Both the position numbers and the translations under genes were made by a program. 30,704 bases of DNA from Candidatus Gottesmanbacteria bacterium. Lineage in GTDB: Bacteria > Patescibacteriota > Microgenomatia > UBA10105 > UBA927. The stretch spans positions 1 to 30,704 of the forward strand of contig JACPFZ010000037.1 in assembly GCA_016182725.1 (NCBI GenBank), read 5' to 3'. This document shows, piece by piece, positions 7,988-15,208 of this stretch. A model generated the notes under the pieces. That model searched no databases, was not told where the DNA came from, and was given only the letters and a program-made list of their open reading frames with translations. The first letter of the stretch is position 1; the number at the start of each line of letters is the position of its first letter.

Positions 7988-8710
7988 CTACGTCAACGGG
8001 GCAGTCATTAAGTTTGCCCGATTGCTGCAGTCGCCCCATAAAGTCGCTGTGCCAGAGTAGCCGACTTCGTTGTCCGTATAAAGGACGCTCGGATTCCGGA
8101 TGGGATCGAAATTATCCGGTTTCACAAAGCGTGCCTTGCCGGTGACCTTCTGGTCGGTTGTAAAACATGCAGGTTGCGTAATCTTGAGATTGGTCACGCG
8201 GACCTGAATGCCGCTCACGACGACCATGGCGTCGCCGTTTGCCTCAGTGAAGGTTTCTTCCTCCGGCTGGCGGGCCTCCATGGTCAGGGAGTCATAGGTG
8301 AATCCCAATTGGCGAGCCCATGCCGCGGCGCCCTGGTTCCGGTACACTGGGTCGGCGGCCAAGAGCCGCTGCACTCGGGCATCCACCGACCCGGGCGCGC
8401 CGGGTTGTGTGCAGTTTCCTACGTTAAAGACACTTCCATAAATGGAAGTGTCCTGGCCCAGCGCGATGTCTTGGCCGTTGAACGATACCAAGTACCGCCC
8501 ATCGGCTGCGATGCGCAACGGGAACTCCATCCCGGCCGGTAACAGTGTGATCGTAGCCACCTCATTGCCGGCCACTTTAACGTAACCGTTCACGCTCGTT
8601 TTGAGCGTGAAACAAACTGACGATTGCGCGGCGACGGGCGACGTCGCAAAAACGACGGCCCCCAGAATCGCGAATAAAATCGCGATCCCCAACAACTTTT
8701 TGGCGTTCAT
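7988..8710 (-). CDS. Secreted hypothetical protein, GC-rich
   Basis: A 240-residue exported protein of unknown function. ATG 8710 is chosen because AAGGAGGAAACC directly precedes it, one of the few strong Shine-Dalgarno sites in the window. An upstream start would put extra residues before the signal peptide. Residues 1-29 form a signal peptide (MNAKKLLG, hydrophobic core, VAAQSS). A small beta domain follows with a Cys pair (VCFTL, GNCTQP), then about 30 residues rich in A and R (VDARVQRLLAADPVYRNQGAAAWA), then strand-rich sequence with ACFTTD and GDCSN. The gene is clearly more GC-rich than its neighbours. It stops at a TAG, but the frame stays open for 19 more Ala/Thr-rich codons to a second TAG at 7928. 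Confidence 0.7.
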   Translation of the reverse strand: MNAKKLLGIAILFAILGAVVFATSPVAAQSSVCFTLKTSVNGYVKVAGNEVATITLLPAGMEFPLRIAADGRYLVSFNGQDIALGQDTSIYGSVFNVGNCTQPGAPGSVDARVQRLLAADPVYRNQGAAAWARQLGFTYDSLTMEARQPEEETFTEANGDAMVVVSGIQVRVTNLKITQPACFTTDQKVTGKARFVKPDNFDPIRNPSVLYTDNEVGYSGTATLWGDCSNRANLMTAPLT

Positions 8711-9025
8711 GGTTTCCTCCTTGAACGCTAAACCAAATCTCCGAATGAGATTGGTCATCCTGAACACAAGATGTATTCTTCTGTCCACAATGACCAACCC
8801 CAGAGGAGATGGTAGAGGCGACCATGAAACCCAACATTTATAAATGTGCGAAAATAGCCGTTTTGCCCACTACAACAACGCGATTGTTGTCTGTTGGCCC
8901 CGATCGTTATCGGGGTAAACAAAAAGCTACCCGACTGATTATCATCGGGAGTCAACCCCGCTGGGCGGGACTGGCTTCCGACAATAAAGATTGACAAAAA
9001 TGATTACGCGATGTAGCGTAGGGAT
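8711..9025. other. Gene-free stretch with a cluster of hairpins
   Basis: This 315-base gap holds the leader of the secreted gene at its left end and five consecutive small inverted repeats between 8834 and 8969. They are the palindrome ACATTTATAAATGT (8834-8847); ACAACAA/TTGTTGT (8872-8878, 8884-8890); CCCCGAT/ATCGGGG with loop CGTT (8898-8915); CCCGA/TCGGG (8930-8949); and CCCGC/GCGGG (8957-8969). No ORF here looks like a gene. At the right end TTGACA (8991-8996) may be the -35 of the next gene, with only a weak -10 (TAGCGT, 9014-9019). Confidence 0.5.
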
Positions 9026-9328
9026 ATGATCACCGACGCCGATATCAAGAAGATGAAGAAAGTTTTTGCAACCAAAAATGATCTTCCACGCTCTATTCGA
9101 GAAGAACTTGAAGCACAAAAGCCTGAATGGGTCCGGGTCATATCTGAGAGAGTGACGAAAGATATTGGTGACAAACTTGATAAACATTACGTACTGCTAG
9201 ACAAAACATTCGGTGAAGTCAAGGCAATGCGAGAAACTCAACAGATGCATCATGGTGATCACAATAGAATCGACAGTAGGCTTGACCGCCTTGAGAAGAA
9301 AGCCAATCTCCCACCGTTTGTCGATTGA
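9026..9328 (+). CDS. Small coiled-coil hypothetical protein
   Basis: A 100-residue soluble, charged, almost wholly helical protein. Residues 35-95 (VISERVTKDIGDKLDKHY ... RIDSRLDRLEKK) have heptad-like spacing of hydrophobic residues and end in a short coil-type helix, LDRLEKK. It has no Cys, signal peptide or membrane segment. I recognise no family. It stands alone on the plus strand between two minus-strand secreted-protein genes, preceded by a TTGACA about 30 bases upstream. Confidence 0.6.
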   Translation: MITDADIKKMKKVFATKNDLPRSIREELEAQKPEWVRVISERVTKDIGDKLDKHYVLLDKTFGEVKAMRETQQMHHGDHNRIDSRLDRLEKKANLPPFVD

Positions 9329-9355
9329 ATTTTAACGTGCTTCTTCAGGTAAAAT

Positions 9356-9991
9356 TTATCCTCGTTTAATAAGGAAAGCTATGCCGGTTAACCCGAGCAA
9401 ACCAAAGGGGAGAAGGAGGGCAAAATCTTCAAATCCTGCAACCGGCAAGGTGGTGACACCGAGGACTTGTGTTTGGATGCATAGCTGCGCTGTGTCCTGA
9501 TCCTGGCGGTCACCAGATGAAACGCGCGCGGTATTGATGACGCAGGAAAGGCTAAAGTTGCGGTTTACTTTATCAGGATCGACTTTTGCCAGGATTTCCT
9601 GGGTTTTGGTTTCTCCGGCAGTCAGATTATCCAGGGTGAACGTTAGAGTATTGCTTCCGCGATCAAACGTCCCGGGGCCGCCGCTAAACGTCAGTTCACT
9701 GGGAAATATGTCTTTTACCGTCACCGTAGCAAGGGTCTGGGTGCCGGTATTTTTGATGATCAAACGGAACAGGACCTCGCCGTTTCCTGAAAACGTCGGA
9801 TCCGAACTCCCCAGGTTTTCGACAAACGTGCCAGTTGCAGGGTTTTTGACTTGTTTATTGACCGTGAGATCCGTCGTCACGCAGGTCGTGGTGCCGCCGT
9901 ACTGCGTGGTACACTCCTGGGCTGCGACACGAGGCGGGGCAACCAAAAGCGCTCCAAACAAAAACGCAAGCAGTGCGAGCTGTTTCTTCAT
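9356..9991 (-). CDS. Secreted DUF11-type protein with LPVAG sorting signal
   Basis: A 211-residue surface protein, probably the sortase substrate. Residues 1-24 are a signal peptide (MKKQLALLAFLFG ... VAAQ). Residues about 42-170 form one DUF11-like beta domain (DLTVNKQVKNPATG, LFRLIIKNTGTQTLATVTVKDIFPSELTF, the usual K.v.n.G. pattern). A Cys pair (C150, C171) and another near the N-terminus (C27, C37) could form disulfides. The C-terminus is a classic sorting signal: LPVAG at 182-186, a hydrophobic helix at 188-207, and a basic end KRG. Sortases are expected to cut within this pentapeptide and attach the protein to the envelope. The sortase gene is immediately upstream in the same direction. 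Confidence 0.82.
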   Translation of the reverse strand: MKKQLALLAFLFGALLVAPPRVAAQECTTQYGGTTTCVTTDLTVNKQVKNPATGTFVENLGSSDPTFSGNGEVLFRLIIKNTGTQTLATVTVKDIFPSELTFSGGPGTFDRGSNTLTFTLDNLTAGETKTQEILAKVDPDKVNRNFSLSCVINTARVSSGDRQDQDTAQLCIQTQVLGVTTLPVAGFEDFALLLPFGLLGLTGIAFLIKRG

Positions 9992-10070
9992 AGGAAGAGA
10001 TGATACCGCACCTATATCCGAAAGTCAAGTGTTATAAGATATATGGCTGGAACATAACTCATGGTATAGC

Positions 10071-10106
10071 ATTGACAAATTACTGCTTAAGCAGTAATTT
10101 GTCAAT
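10071..10106. repeat. Perfect 36-bp palindrome between sortase and substrate genes
   Basis: The half-site ATTGACAAATTACTGCTT is followed by its exact reverse complement. Each strand therefore carries TTGACA, a 17-bp spacer and TAATTT, a symmetric pair of promoter-like hexamers. It could be an operator, an overlapping bidirectional promoter, or a stem in the sortase transcript. It has no T-run, so it is not an obvious terminator. Confidence 0.6.
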
Positions 10107-10149
10107 AAATCAGTCTCGATTTTAGGATGTATGACCCAGTCACAAGATG

Positions 10150-11013
10150 TTATATCTTTTCCCCGTACTCTTCTATGAGATCCGCGAATAATAACAATCT
10201 TTCAGCCACACTCCCTGGTGGCCAGCAGGTTTGCAGTATGAGCCGTTTCTTACCAGATTGAGGCACTAAATAGGAGATATCCGTTGGTTTGACGATGCGC
10301 TTGTCCGTGAGTCTGTATATATATTGTTTGTTTTTGTAATAGATAACGATAGTATCACCGGTTTGGAGATTTTTGAGAAGGTAAAACACCGCATTTAAAT
10401 CTTTGACAAACCAATCGTAGTTGGTCGAGTGGGAGAAAAGATACACCGTGCCGTTTTGGTCAGGGAAGTAACTTGTGCTGGCATGGGCAACGCCTTTTTG
10501 GAGCGCCTCTAAATACTCGCCCGGCGAAGCCGGATTGACTGCAGGAATCACCGCCGCATTGACGCCGATTTTAGGAATAATCAGGCTAAACTCTGTATTA
10601 ATCGGCGCAATAGAACTCCCGTCCTCGGTGACTAATGGATTAAAAAGAACAGGAACCGACGGCGGAAGCATGGTCACCGGATCGTTTTTGACCGCGACCG
10701 CTTGCTTGGCTTGTGAAAGATAATACCCGGATTCCAAACGGATGGTGGGGATAAAGGGACCGGTGATGCCGCCAAGACTTAAGGCAAGGAACGTTGCACC
10801 GATGGCCCGCCGCAAAGGAAACTGCTTTACAGCTGATGCTTGGGAGGTCAATTCATTCGGCTGGGTCCGAATGAATGAGGAGTGCAGGGGAGAGGGCGCC
10901 CCTGCCCGCAGACCTGACGCAAGTCGGGACGAGGAGGGGGAGTTGGGAGGGGTGGGAACGGAAGTGAGCACCACCCCAGGACAGTAGAGATAAATGACTC
11001 CGGATTTCTGCAT
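10150..11013 (-). CDS. Sortase (transpeptidase)
   Basis: A membrane-anchored cysteine transpeptidase of 287 residues that attaches LPxxG-tailed proteins to the cell surface. One membrane helix lies at about 67-90 (RRAIGATFLALSLGGI). The catalytic beta-barrel has the full set: H195 in YLFSHSTNY, C263 in LILQTCWPPGS and R272 in AERLLLF. The TCwPPGS form fits the class D/E-like sortases of non-model bacteria. ATG 11013 is chosen because a promoter (TTGTCT, 18 bp, TATTAT) ends 11 bases upstream. Residues about 21-56 are a Pro/Ser/Arg-rich stretch encoded by GC-rich inverted repeats (see 10848). The LPVAG protein gene follows downstream. Confidence 0.87.
   Translation of the reverse strand: MQKSGVIYLYCPGVVLTSVPTPPNSPSSSRLASGLRAGAPSPLHSSFIRTQPNELTSQASAVKQFPLRRAIGATFLALSLGGITGPFIPTIRLESGYYLSQAKQAVAVKNDPVTMLPPSVPVLFNPLVTEDGSSIAPINTEFSLIIPKIGVNAAVIPAVNPASPGEYLEALQKGVAHASTSYFPDQNGTVYLFSHSTNYDWFVKDLNAVFYLLKNLQTGDTIVIYYKNKQYIYRLTDKRIVKPTDISYLVPQSGKKRLILQTCWPPGSVAERLLLFADLIEEYGEKI
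10848..10959 (-). repeat. GC-rich inverted-repeat insert in the sortase N-terminus
   Basis: It contains two perfect stems: ATTCATTCGG/CCGAATGAAT with a 6-base loop (10851-10876) and GCAGGGG/CCCCTGC (10884-10905). Purine-rich words (GAGGAGGGGGAG, GGGAGGGG) follow on the plus strand. It codes in frame for a disordered Pro/Ser-rich stretch between the N-terminus and the membrane helix, a region that sortases do not normally have. Confidence 0.55.
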
Positions 11014-11024
11014 GGGAGGAGTAT

Positions 11025-11054
11025 ATAATACGGAGCCTATAAAAGGCAAGACAA
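11025..11054 (-). promoter_or_regulatory. Promoter of the sortase gene
   Basis: On the minus strand: TTGTCT (11054-11049), 18-bp spacer, TATTAT (11030-11025). The start of transcription would be about 5 bases before ATG 11013. Confidence 0.45.
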
Positions 11055-11060
11055 AATCTG

Positions 11061-11417
11061 TTAGGAGGTGGGTTTTGCTGAACCGGTAAGAATCTGAAGC
11101 TTCTCTCGGGAATCTTGATTTTCCCTTTTACTTTGTTCTTGGACCATTTTTTCAAGCTGTTGTTCTATGGATTCGAGTACCTGATAGGCACCGTTTACCT
11201 TTTGCGCCTCTGCTACTATAATGTCTAGGTACGCGTTTTGCGTTTCTGCCGTAAGTTTTAGATACATTCCAATGCGTTCCAAAGTATCGGCGACATCCAG
11301 GATAAACGCATCCGTCATTTCCTTTTGCTTATCTACCTCTGCAAGAAGTAGCCGCTCGACTTCCGCCGGTAATTGTGCCTTTATAATGATCTGTTTGAGT
11401 TGTTGTCGTTTGTCCAT
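11061..11417 (-). CDS. Small helical hypothetical protein
   Basis: A 118-residue, all-helical, charged protein with no family I recognise. It opens with MDKRQQLKQIIIKA and has a central amphipathic helix (ADTLERIGMYLKLTAETQNAYLDIIVAEA). It continues with a coiled-coil-like stretch (VLESIEQQLEKMVQEQSKREN) and ends in a short polar tail. No signal peptide or membrane segment is seen, so it is probably cytoplasmic. It lies between the 237-residue protein and the sortase, in the same direction, with gaps of 40 and 47 bases, so co-transcription is likely but unproven. Confidence 0.6.
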   Translation of the reverse strand: MDKRQQLKQIIIKAQLPAEVERLLLAEVDKQKEMTDAFILDVADTLERIGMYLKLTAETQNAYLDIIVAEAQKVNGAYQVLESIEQQLEKMVQEQSKRENQDSREKLQILTGSAKPTS

Positions 11418-11457
11418 GGTTTTAAAAATCTTTTCTGCTGTTTCAAGTCTTTCTTTT

Positions 11458-12171
11458 CTATTTTTTTAGTATAATACGAAGGAGATTTCGTGCTCGAATA
11501 CTTTTTATTCTTCGCCTATGCTCTTCTTCCACTTGTGTAAGTCTCCCAGGGATACCCGCCTGACCAGCTAATGCTCGTGCTTCTACAGCAGCTGCTCCGG
11601 CTTGAATTCCTTGTAAAATGAACCTATCCAGTTTTGCTCTGCCCACTGCTAATTCTTTTGCACCGCGCTGGCCTAATCCAATCGCACCCATTGCCAGTGC
11701 TTCAGTGAGGAGCACGGGACTCGCCGCGATAACGGCTCCTGCCACGCCAGCCGCCACGCCAGCCCATTTGATGCCGCTCACCGTTTTATCTGCAAGGCCT
11801 TTTGTCACATCAACAAAATCTTCTCCCAGTCCCTGTATGACTTGTTGCCCTTCCTTGAGTGTTCTTTTGGCTCCCAATTGGGCACCGCGATATATGGCGT
11901 CGCCAACTTTTACTATCTTTTCTGTGCCGTGCCCTGTTTTTGTAACAAGCGTAACTATTTTTTCTGTTATTCTTTCTGTTACGGCGTGAATTTTTTGTTC
12001 ATCACTCTTTCTACCTTCTTGTGCTTTCTTCTGGAGATCTTGGGCAATTATACTCCTCTTCTCTTCTCTCCCAAAGAGGCCGCGCCCCTCGTCCGTGGGC
12101 CGAGTCCATGGTATTCCACCTGCTTTTGCTTCAGTTGGGGTGGGTGATGGCAAATTTCCTTCGTTTCTCAT
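11458..12171 (-). CDS. Hypothetical protein with Gly/Ala-rich hydrophobic segment
   Basis: A 237-residue protein. Residues 1-60 are polar and disordered (PSPTPTEAKAGG, EGRGLFGREEKRS). Residues about 60-125 form charged helices (AVTERITEKIVTLVTKTG, AIYRGAQLGAKRTLKEG). Residues about 130-165 are a Gly/Ala-rich hydrophobic stretch (GVAAGVAGAVIAASPVLLTEALAMGAIGLG), probably a membrane or membrane-interacting hairpin. A helical, basic C-terminus (EEEHRRRIKSIRARNLLRIILKK) closes it. The Gly/Ala-rich stretch is similar in style to one in the 664-residue protein upstream, which hints at a shared complex. I recognise no family. Confidence 0.6.
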   Translation of the reverse strand: MRNEGNLPSPTPTEAKAGGIPWTRPTDEGRGLFGREEKRSIIAQDLQKKAQEGRKSDEQKIHAVTERITEKIVTLVTKTGHGTEKIVKVGDAIYRGAQLGAKRTLKEGQQVIQGLGEDFVDVTKGLADKTVSGIKWAGVAAGVAGAVIAASPVLLTEALAMGAIGLGQRGAKELAVGRAKLDRFILQGIQAGAAAVEARALAGQAGIPGRLTQVEEEHRRRIKSIRARNLLRIILKK

Positions 12172-12232
12172 ACTATCTTCTTTCTTCTATGGTATCACGT
12201 TCATTTTCCTCTTATCAATATGTCCAAAGTTG

Positions 12233-15208
12233 CTATTTTCGACGTTTCTGAAACATAACCGTAAGATTATTACCGGAAATCCCTATGAGCGTTGCGTTCC
12301 ATGGTAGACCTATTGCTTGGTTGATTACCTCTTTGAGCTTGAGTTCAAGTGCTTTCATGGTGTTTTGGATGATGCCTGGGACGAGTCCTTTTTCGAGAAA
12401 ATTTAGGTTGAGGCCATCTAGGTGAGCTTTATACTGATCCATGATTAAGCCCTTTTCGTCCGCGCGATAGCGTGCGTTTACCTTCGCTTCTCCTTTGGTT
12501 GGTATGTTTAGAACGACATTGTCGATGATCAGTTCGTTGCCACGTATCCTTATGTTCCCTCCCATAATTGTAGTACCATAGGGGAGTGTCATGGATTTGG
12601 CAAATTCCAGAAAGTCATCTGGGGATAGTTGCATTGTTGTGGTGTCGGTTTTGGCTTGGTCTGCTTGATTTAATGCGTCCCTCATTCTCGTGCGGACATC
12701 ACCCGTAGGCATTGCTTCTGGCGCAGGGGCTTCTGTGAGAATTGGTGCTGGTGCGGCTTGAACCATCGGTGTAGCCGTTGGAGTTTGCGGGGCTTCCGGT
12801 GGGGAAACAGGAGGTGCTACAGGTTTAATTTTTTGAGTTTCCTGGAGTGCTTCCGCCGCGGGTAAAGGAACAGCAGACGGAGGAGGTGCCTCTACTTTTT
12901 GAGGAATTCCAGTTTCAGATACTTCTTCTTTTGGTGCTGGTTTTGTTGCTGGCGAAGGTTTCTCTGGTGCAACTGCCACTTGTATCGGCTGTGTTTCGGT
13001 TATGGCTGGTTCTGGTTGCGGCGCAGGTATTGGTTCTGGCGATACTGGCGGTGTCGGAGTGATGGGGCGCGTAGCAGATGTTGCTATTGGACGTATCGGT
13101 TGGGTTTCGGCGAGTGATTCGAGGGTAGTTTTTGATGGTTGAGTTTCCTCTTCTGCTGGAGTTGGTGGTACTGGTTTCATCGGTTGTGTTTTCTCTGTGA
13201 CTGGTTTCGGTGCTGCAATCGTTGTAGCCAACGTTTCAGGTGGTTTGGAATACTTCTCAAGAAGTTCAATTCCTTCTTGTGAAAATTCTATGGTTCCCCT
13301 TCGTATTTGTTTTAAATTACTTCGCACTAATTCTTTAGATATTTCCGATAGTTGTGTTGAGTTTAGTGGTAATTTTTGAATGAGGACACGAGAGAATCCA
13401 AGCTTCTGCAAATCTTGTCCAAGCGATTTTAATGATTCATCTGGTATGTCAGAGGGGAATCGCAAGAGCATGGGCATATCATCACCTAGAGCCGGCATGC
13501 CAAAACCTACGGTTCGAAGATTGTCGATAAAGGTTATTTCACCCGAAATTTGATCTGATAATTTCTGTTTGAGGCTGTCTAATTCGTCTGGACGATACGT
13601 TTTCACTTCAGAAAAACCAATTATTTCCCCTTGTGCATTCTGGAGTACGCCATCAGGTATAACACTCTCCGCATAGAGTATACCTGCATTGGTACCACTG
13701 CCTGTGGAGCTATAGCCGGCTACAATTTCCTCCACGAGCTGATCGTACGCTTTTTGTCTTTTTTCTTCGTTTGGATATTTCTTTTGGAGGAGCTTTTTTA
13801 TATTTGATAGTGGCGTCTCTTCAATAGATTTTCTTACAACTTGCGCTAATATCTGTTCTTTTGAGAGTCTTTCGGTATCTTCCCCCAATGCCGCTGTGAA
13901 TGTCGTGGGTGATAGATGGGAAGAATCTTCGCCGGAAGAAAAAACAGTTGGACAATCAGGAATTGACAGAATAGTGCTTAATTGTTCAGCTAAGTTACTC
14001 CGTATGAGTCCATCCAGTGCTTGTTCCGGGTTAAAAGGTCTAGACTCTTGAGTAGAGGTCCTATCCATATAGTTTAATTGCCATCTTATCTTTTTTAAGA
14101 TATTCGGTGCTTGATCTTTGATTAATTTTTCATAGTCATTCTGTTTAGGAAATATACTACTAGCTTCAAGAATAGGTCCCGGCGGCGCTGCTGGTGCTGC
14201 GGCTGGCGGTGGGGTGGGAGGTGCAGTAGGCGCAGGAGTTGCTATTGGACGTATCGGTTGGGTTTCGGCGAGTGATTCGAGGGTAGTTTTTGATGGTTGA
14301 GTTTCCTCTTCTGCTGGAGTTGGTGGTACTGGTTTCATCGGTTGGGTTTTGTCTGCGGGTGCGGGCGGTGTGATTTTCTGAGTTATCCCTGCCTCAAGTG
14401 GCGCAGTCGGTGCGGCTTGTGGTACCGTGGTTGCCACGAATTCTTCCAAAGGTCTGTGCCAGCCGACGGGGATGGGTGGAGCGGTGACTTCGACTGGCGG
14501 GACGGCGAGTTGTTCGACTGGTGGGGTGACTTCAACGGGCGGGACAGCAGGGATAAGTTCTTGGAGCTTAACGATGGTTTCAAACGGCGTTACTTTTTCG
14601 CCACCGCCCAACAGCTCCATGAAGCGATTCACTTCATCGGCGGTTGGGACGCGGCCGACTCTTCCAATTTCGTATGCGAGGCGATGAAGCTCGTCCATGG
14701 TATTGAGCGGTATGTTGTCCACCTCGCGCAATTTGATCGCTTCATCCATGACATGGCCGATTCTCGGTAATGCATCATCGCCAAAGAGACCGTTGGGGAG
14801 ATCCTTAAAAATAAACTTGTTCGACAACGTGGTGTAGTCTACATGATGCCCTTGGACGTTTTCTTCCCAGCCGCGGAACAGGTTTTTGGTAAGGTTGGTT
14901 GCGGGAACTTGGTGGGAAATACCGGATGTCGGATCCTGCATGGGTTCTTCCAGCCATCCCCACGGGCCGCGGGCGCCATGCGTTGCCCCCATGTCGCCGA
15001 CTGCTTTATCGAAAGTGCCGGAAACGCCGGGTTCCACTTCAATCGGGGAAAGCGCATGTTCATCAACCGTAAGGTTAAAGTTTTTTTGAGAAAGTGCATC
15101 AAGTTGCTGCTGCCAATCATCGGGCTTTATGAATTTGCCGGTCTGATCAAATTTCAAATCATGGAGAACGGTAGTGTCTGCGTGCCTTGACGCATCGGCA
15201 TCAAACAC
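12233..15208 (-). CDS. C-terminal part of a giant protein, Pro-rich with nuclease-like domain
   Basis: A 991-codon ORF with no natural start. The frame is open up to 15295, and its beginning overlaps the end of the preceding ORF in another frame, so it is probably the second part of one ~1650-residue protein (see the 15223 signal). The N-terminal 230 residues are globular. Residues 230-340 are a Pro/Thr/Gln-rich linker, and about 345-650 form a helical/beta region with a PD-(D/E)XK-like signature (IPDG with D519, then E534-V-K536). Residues 650-840 are a second Pro-rich linker. The last ~150 residues are a beta domain ending in basic RRK (GGNIRIRGNELIIDNVVLNIP). Two perfect 107-bp repeats bracket the nuclease-like domain. 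Nothing shows export, and the overall function is unknown. Confidence 0.65.
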   Translation of the reverse strand: MFDADASRHADTTVLHDLKFDQTGKFIKPDDWQQQLDALSQKNFNLTVDEHALSPIEVEPGVSGTFDKAVGDMGATHGARGPWGWLEEPMQDPTSGISHQVPATNLTKNLFRGWEENVQGHHVDYTTLSNKFIFKDLPNGLFGDDALPRIGHVMDEAIKLREVDNIPLNTMDELHRLAYEIGRVGRVPTADEVNRFMELLGGGEKVTPFETIVKLQELIPAVPPVEVTPPVEQLAVPPVEVTAPPIPVGWHRPLEEFVATTVPQAAPTAPLEAGITQKITPPAPADKTQPMKPVPPTPAEEETQPSKTTLESLAETQPIRPIATPAPTAPPTPPPAAAPAAPPGPILEASSIFPKQNDYEKLIKDQAPNILKKIRWQLNYMDRTSTQESRPFNPEQALDGLIRSNLAEQLSTILSIPDCPTVFSSGEDSSHLSPTTFTAALGEDTERLSKEQILAQVVRKSIEETPLSNIKKLLQKKYPNEEKRQKAYDQLVEEIVAGYSSTGSGTNAGILYAESVIPDGVLQNAQGEIIGFSEVKTYRPDELDSLKQKLSDQISGEITFIDNLRTVGFGMPALGDDMPMLLRFPSDIPDESLKSLGQDLQKLGFSRVLIQKLPLNSTQLSEISKELVRSNLKQIRRGTIEFSQEGIELLEKYSKPPETLATTIAAPKPVTEKTQPMKPVPPTPAEEETQPSKTTLESLAETQPIRPIATSATRPITPTPPVSPEPIPAPQPEPAITETQPIQVAVAPEKPSPATKPAPKEEVSETGIPQKVEAPPPSAVPLPAAEALQETQKIKPVAPPVSPPEAPQTPTATPMVQAAPAPILTEAPAPEAMPTGDVRTRMRDALNQADQAKTDTTTMQLSPDDFLEFAKSMTLPYGTTIMGGNIRIRGNELIIDNVVLNIPTKGEAKVNARYRADEKGLIMDQYKAHLDGLNLNFLEKGLVPGIIQNTMKALELKLKEVINQAIGLPWNATLIGISGNNLTVMFQKRRK
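13080..13186 (-). repeat. 107-bp perfect direct repeat, copy A
   Basis: Identical to 14238-14344. It codes for the linker TPAEEETQPSKTTLESLAET followed by QPIRPIAT. The two copies are 1158 bases apart, exactly 386 codons, and in the same frame. Confidence 0.95.
14238..14344 (-). repeat. 107-bp perfect direct repeat, copy B
   Basis: The second identical copy. Between the copies lies a visibly more AT-rich coding segment with the nuclease-like domain, unlike the GC- and Pro-rich linkers around it. Confidence 0.95.

Noticed and set aside
7931..8058. Hydrophobic open frame on the plus strand resembling a membrane helix
   Set aside because: No ATG or ribosome-binding site, and it is antisense to the Ala/Thr-rich tail of the secreted gene, which explains the hydrophobic codons.
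8898..8915. Intrinsic terminator
   Set aside because: Good stem and loop, but no T-run on either side in the needed direction.
14297..14770. 157-codon ORF on the plus strand
   Set aside because: Antisense of the Pro-rich linker; Trp/Cys/Gly-rich composition is the usual mirror of Pro/Thr codons.
12233..15208. Genetic-code change to explain the frame break
   Set aside because: All three stop codons end recognisable genes in the window, and the break is a frame change and not a stop reassignment.
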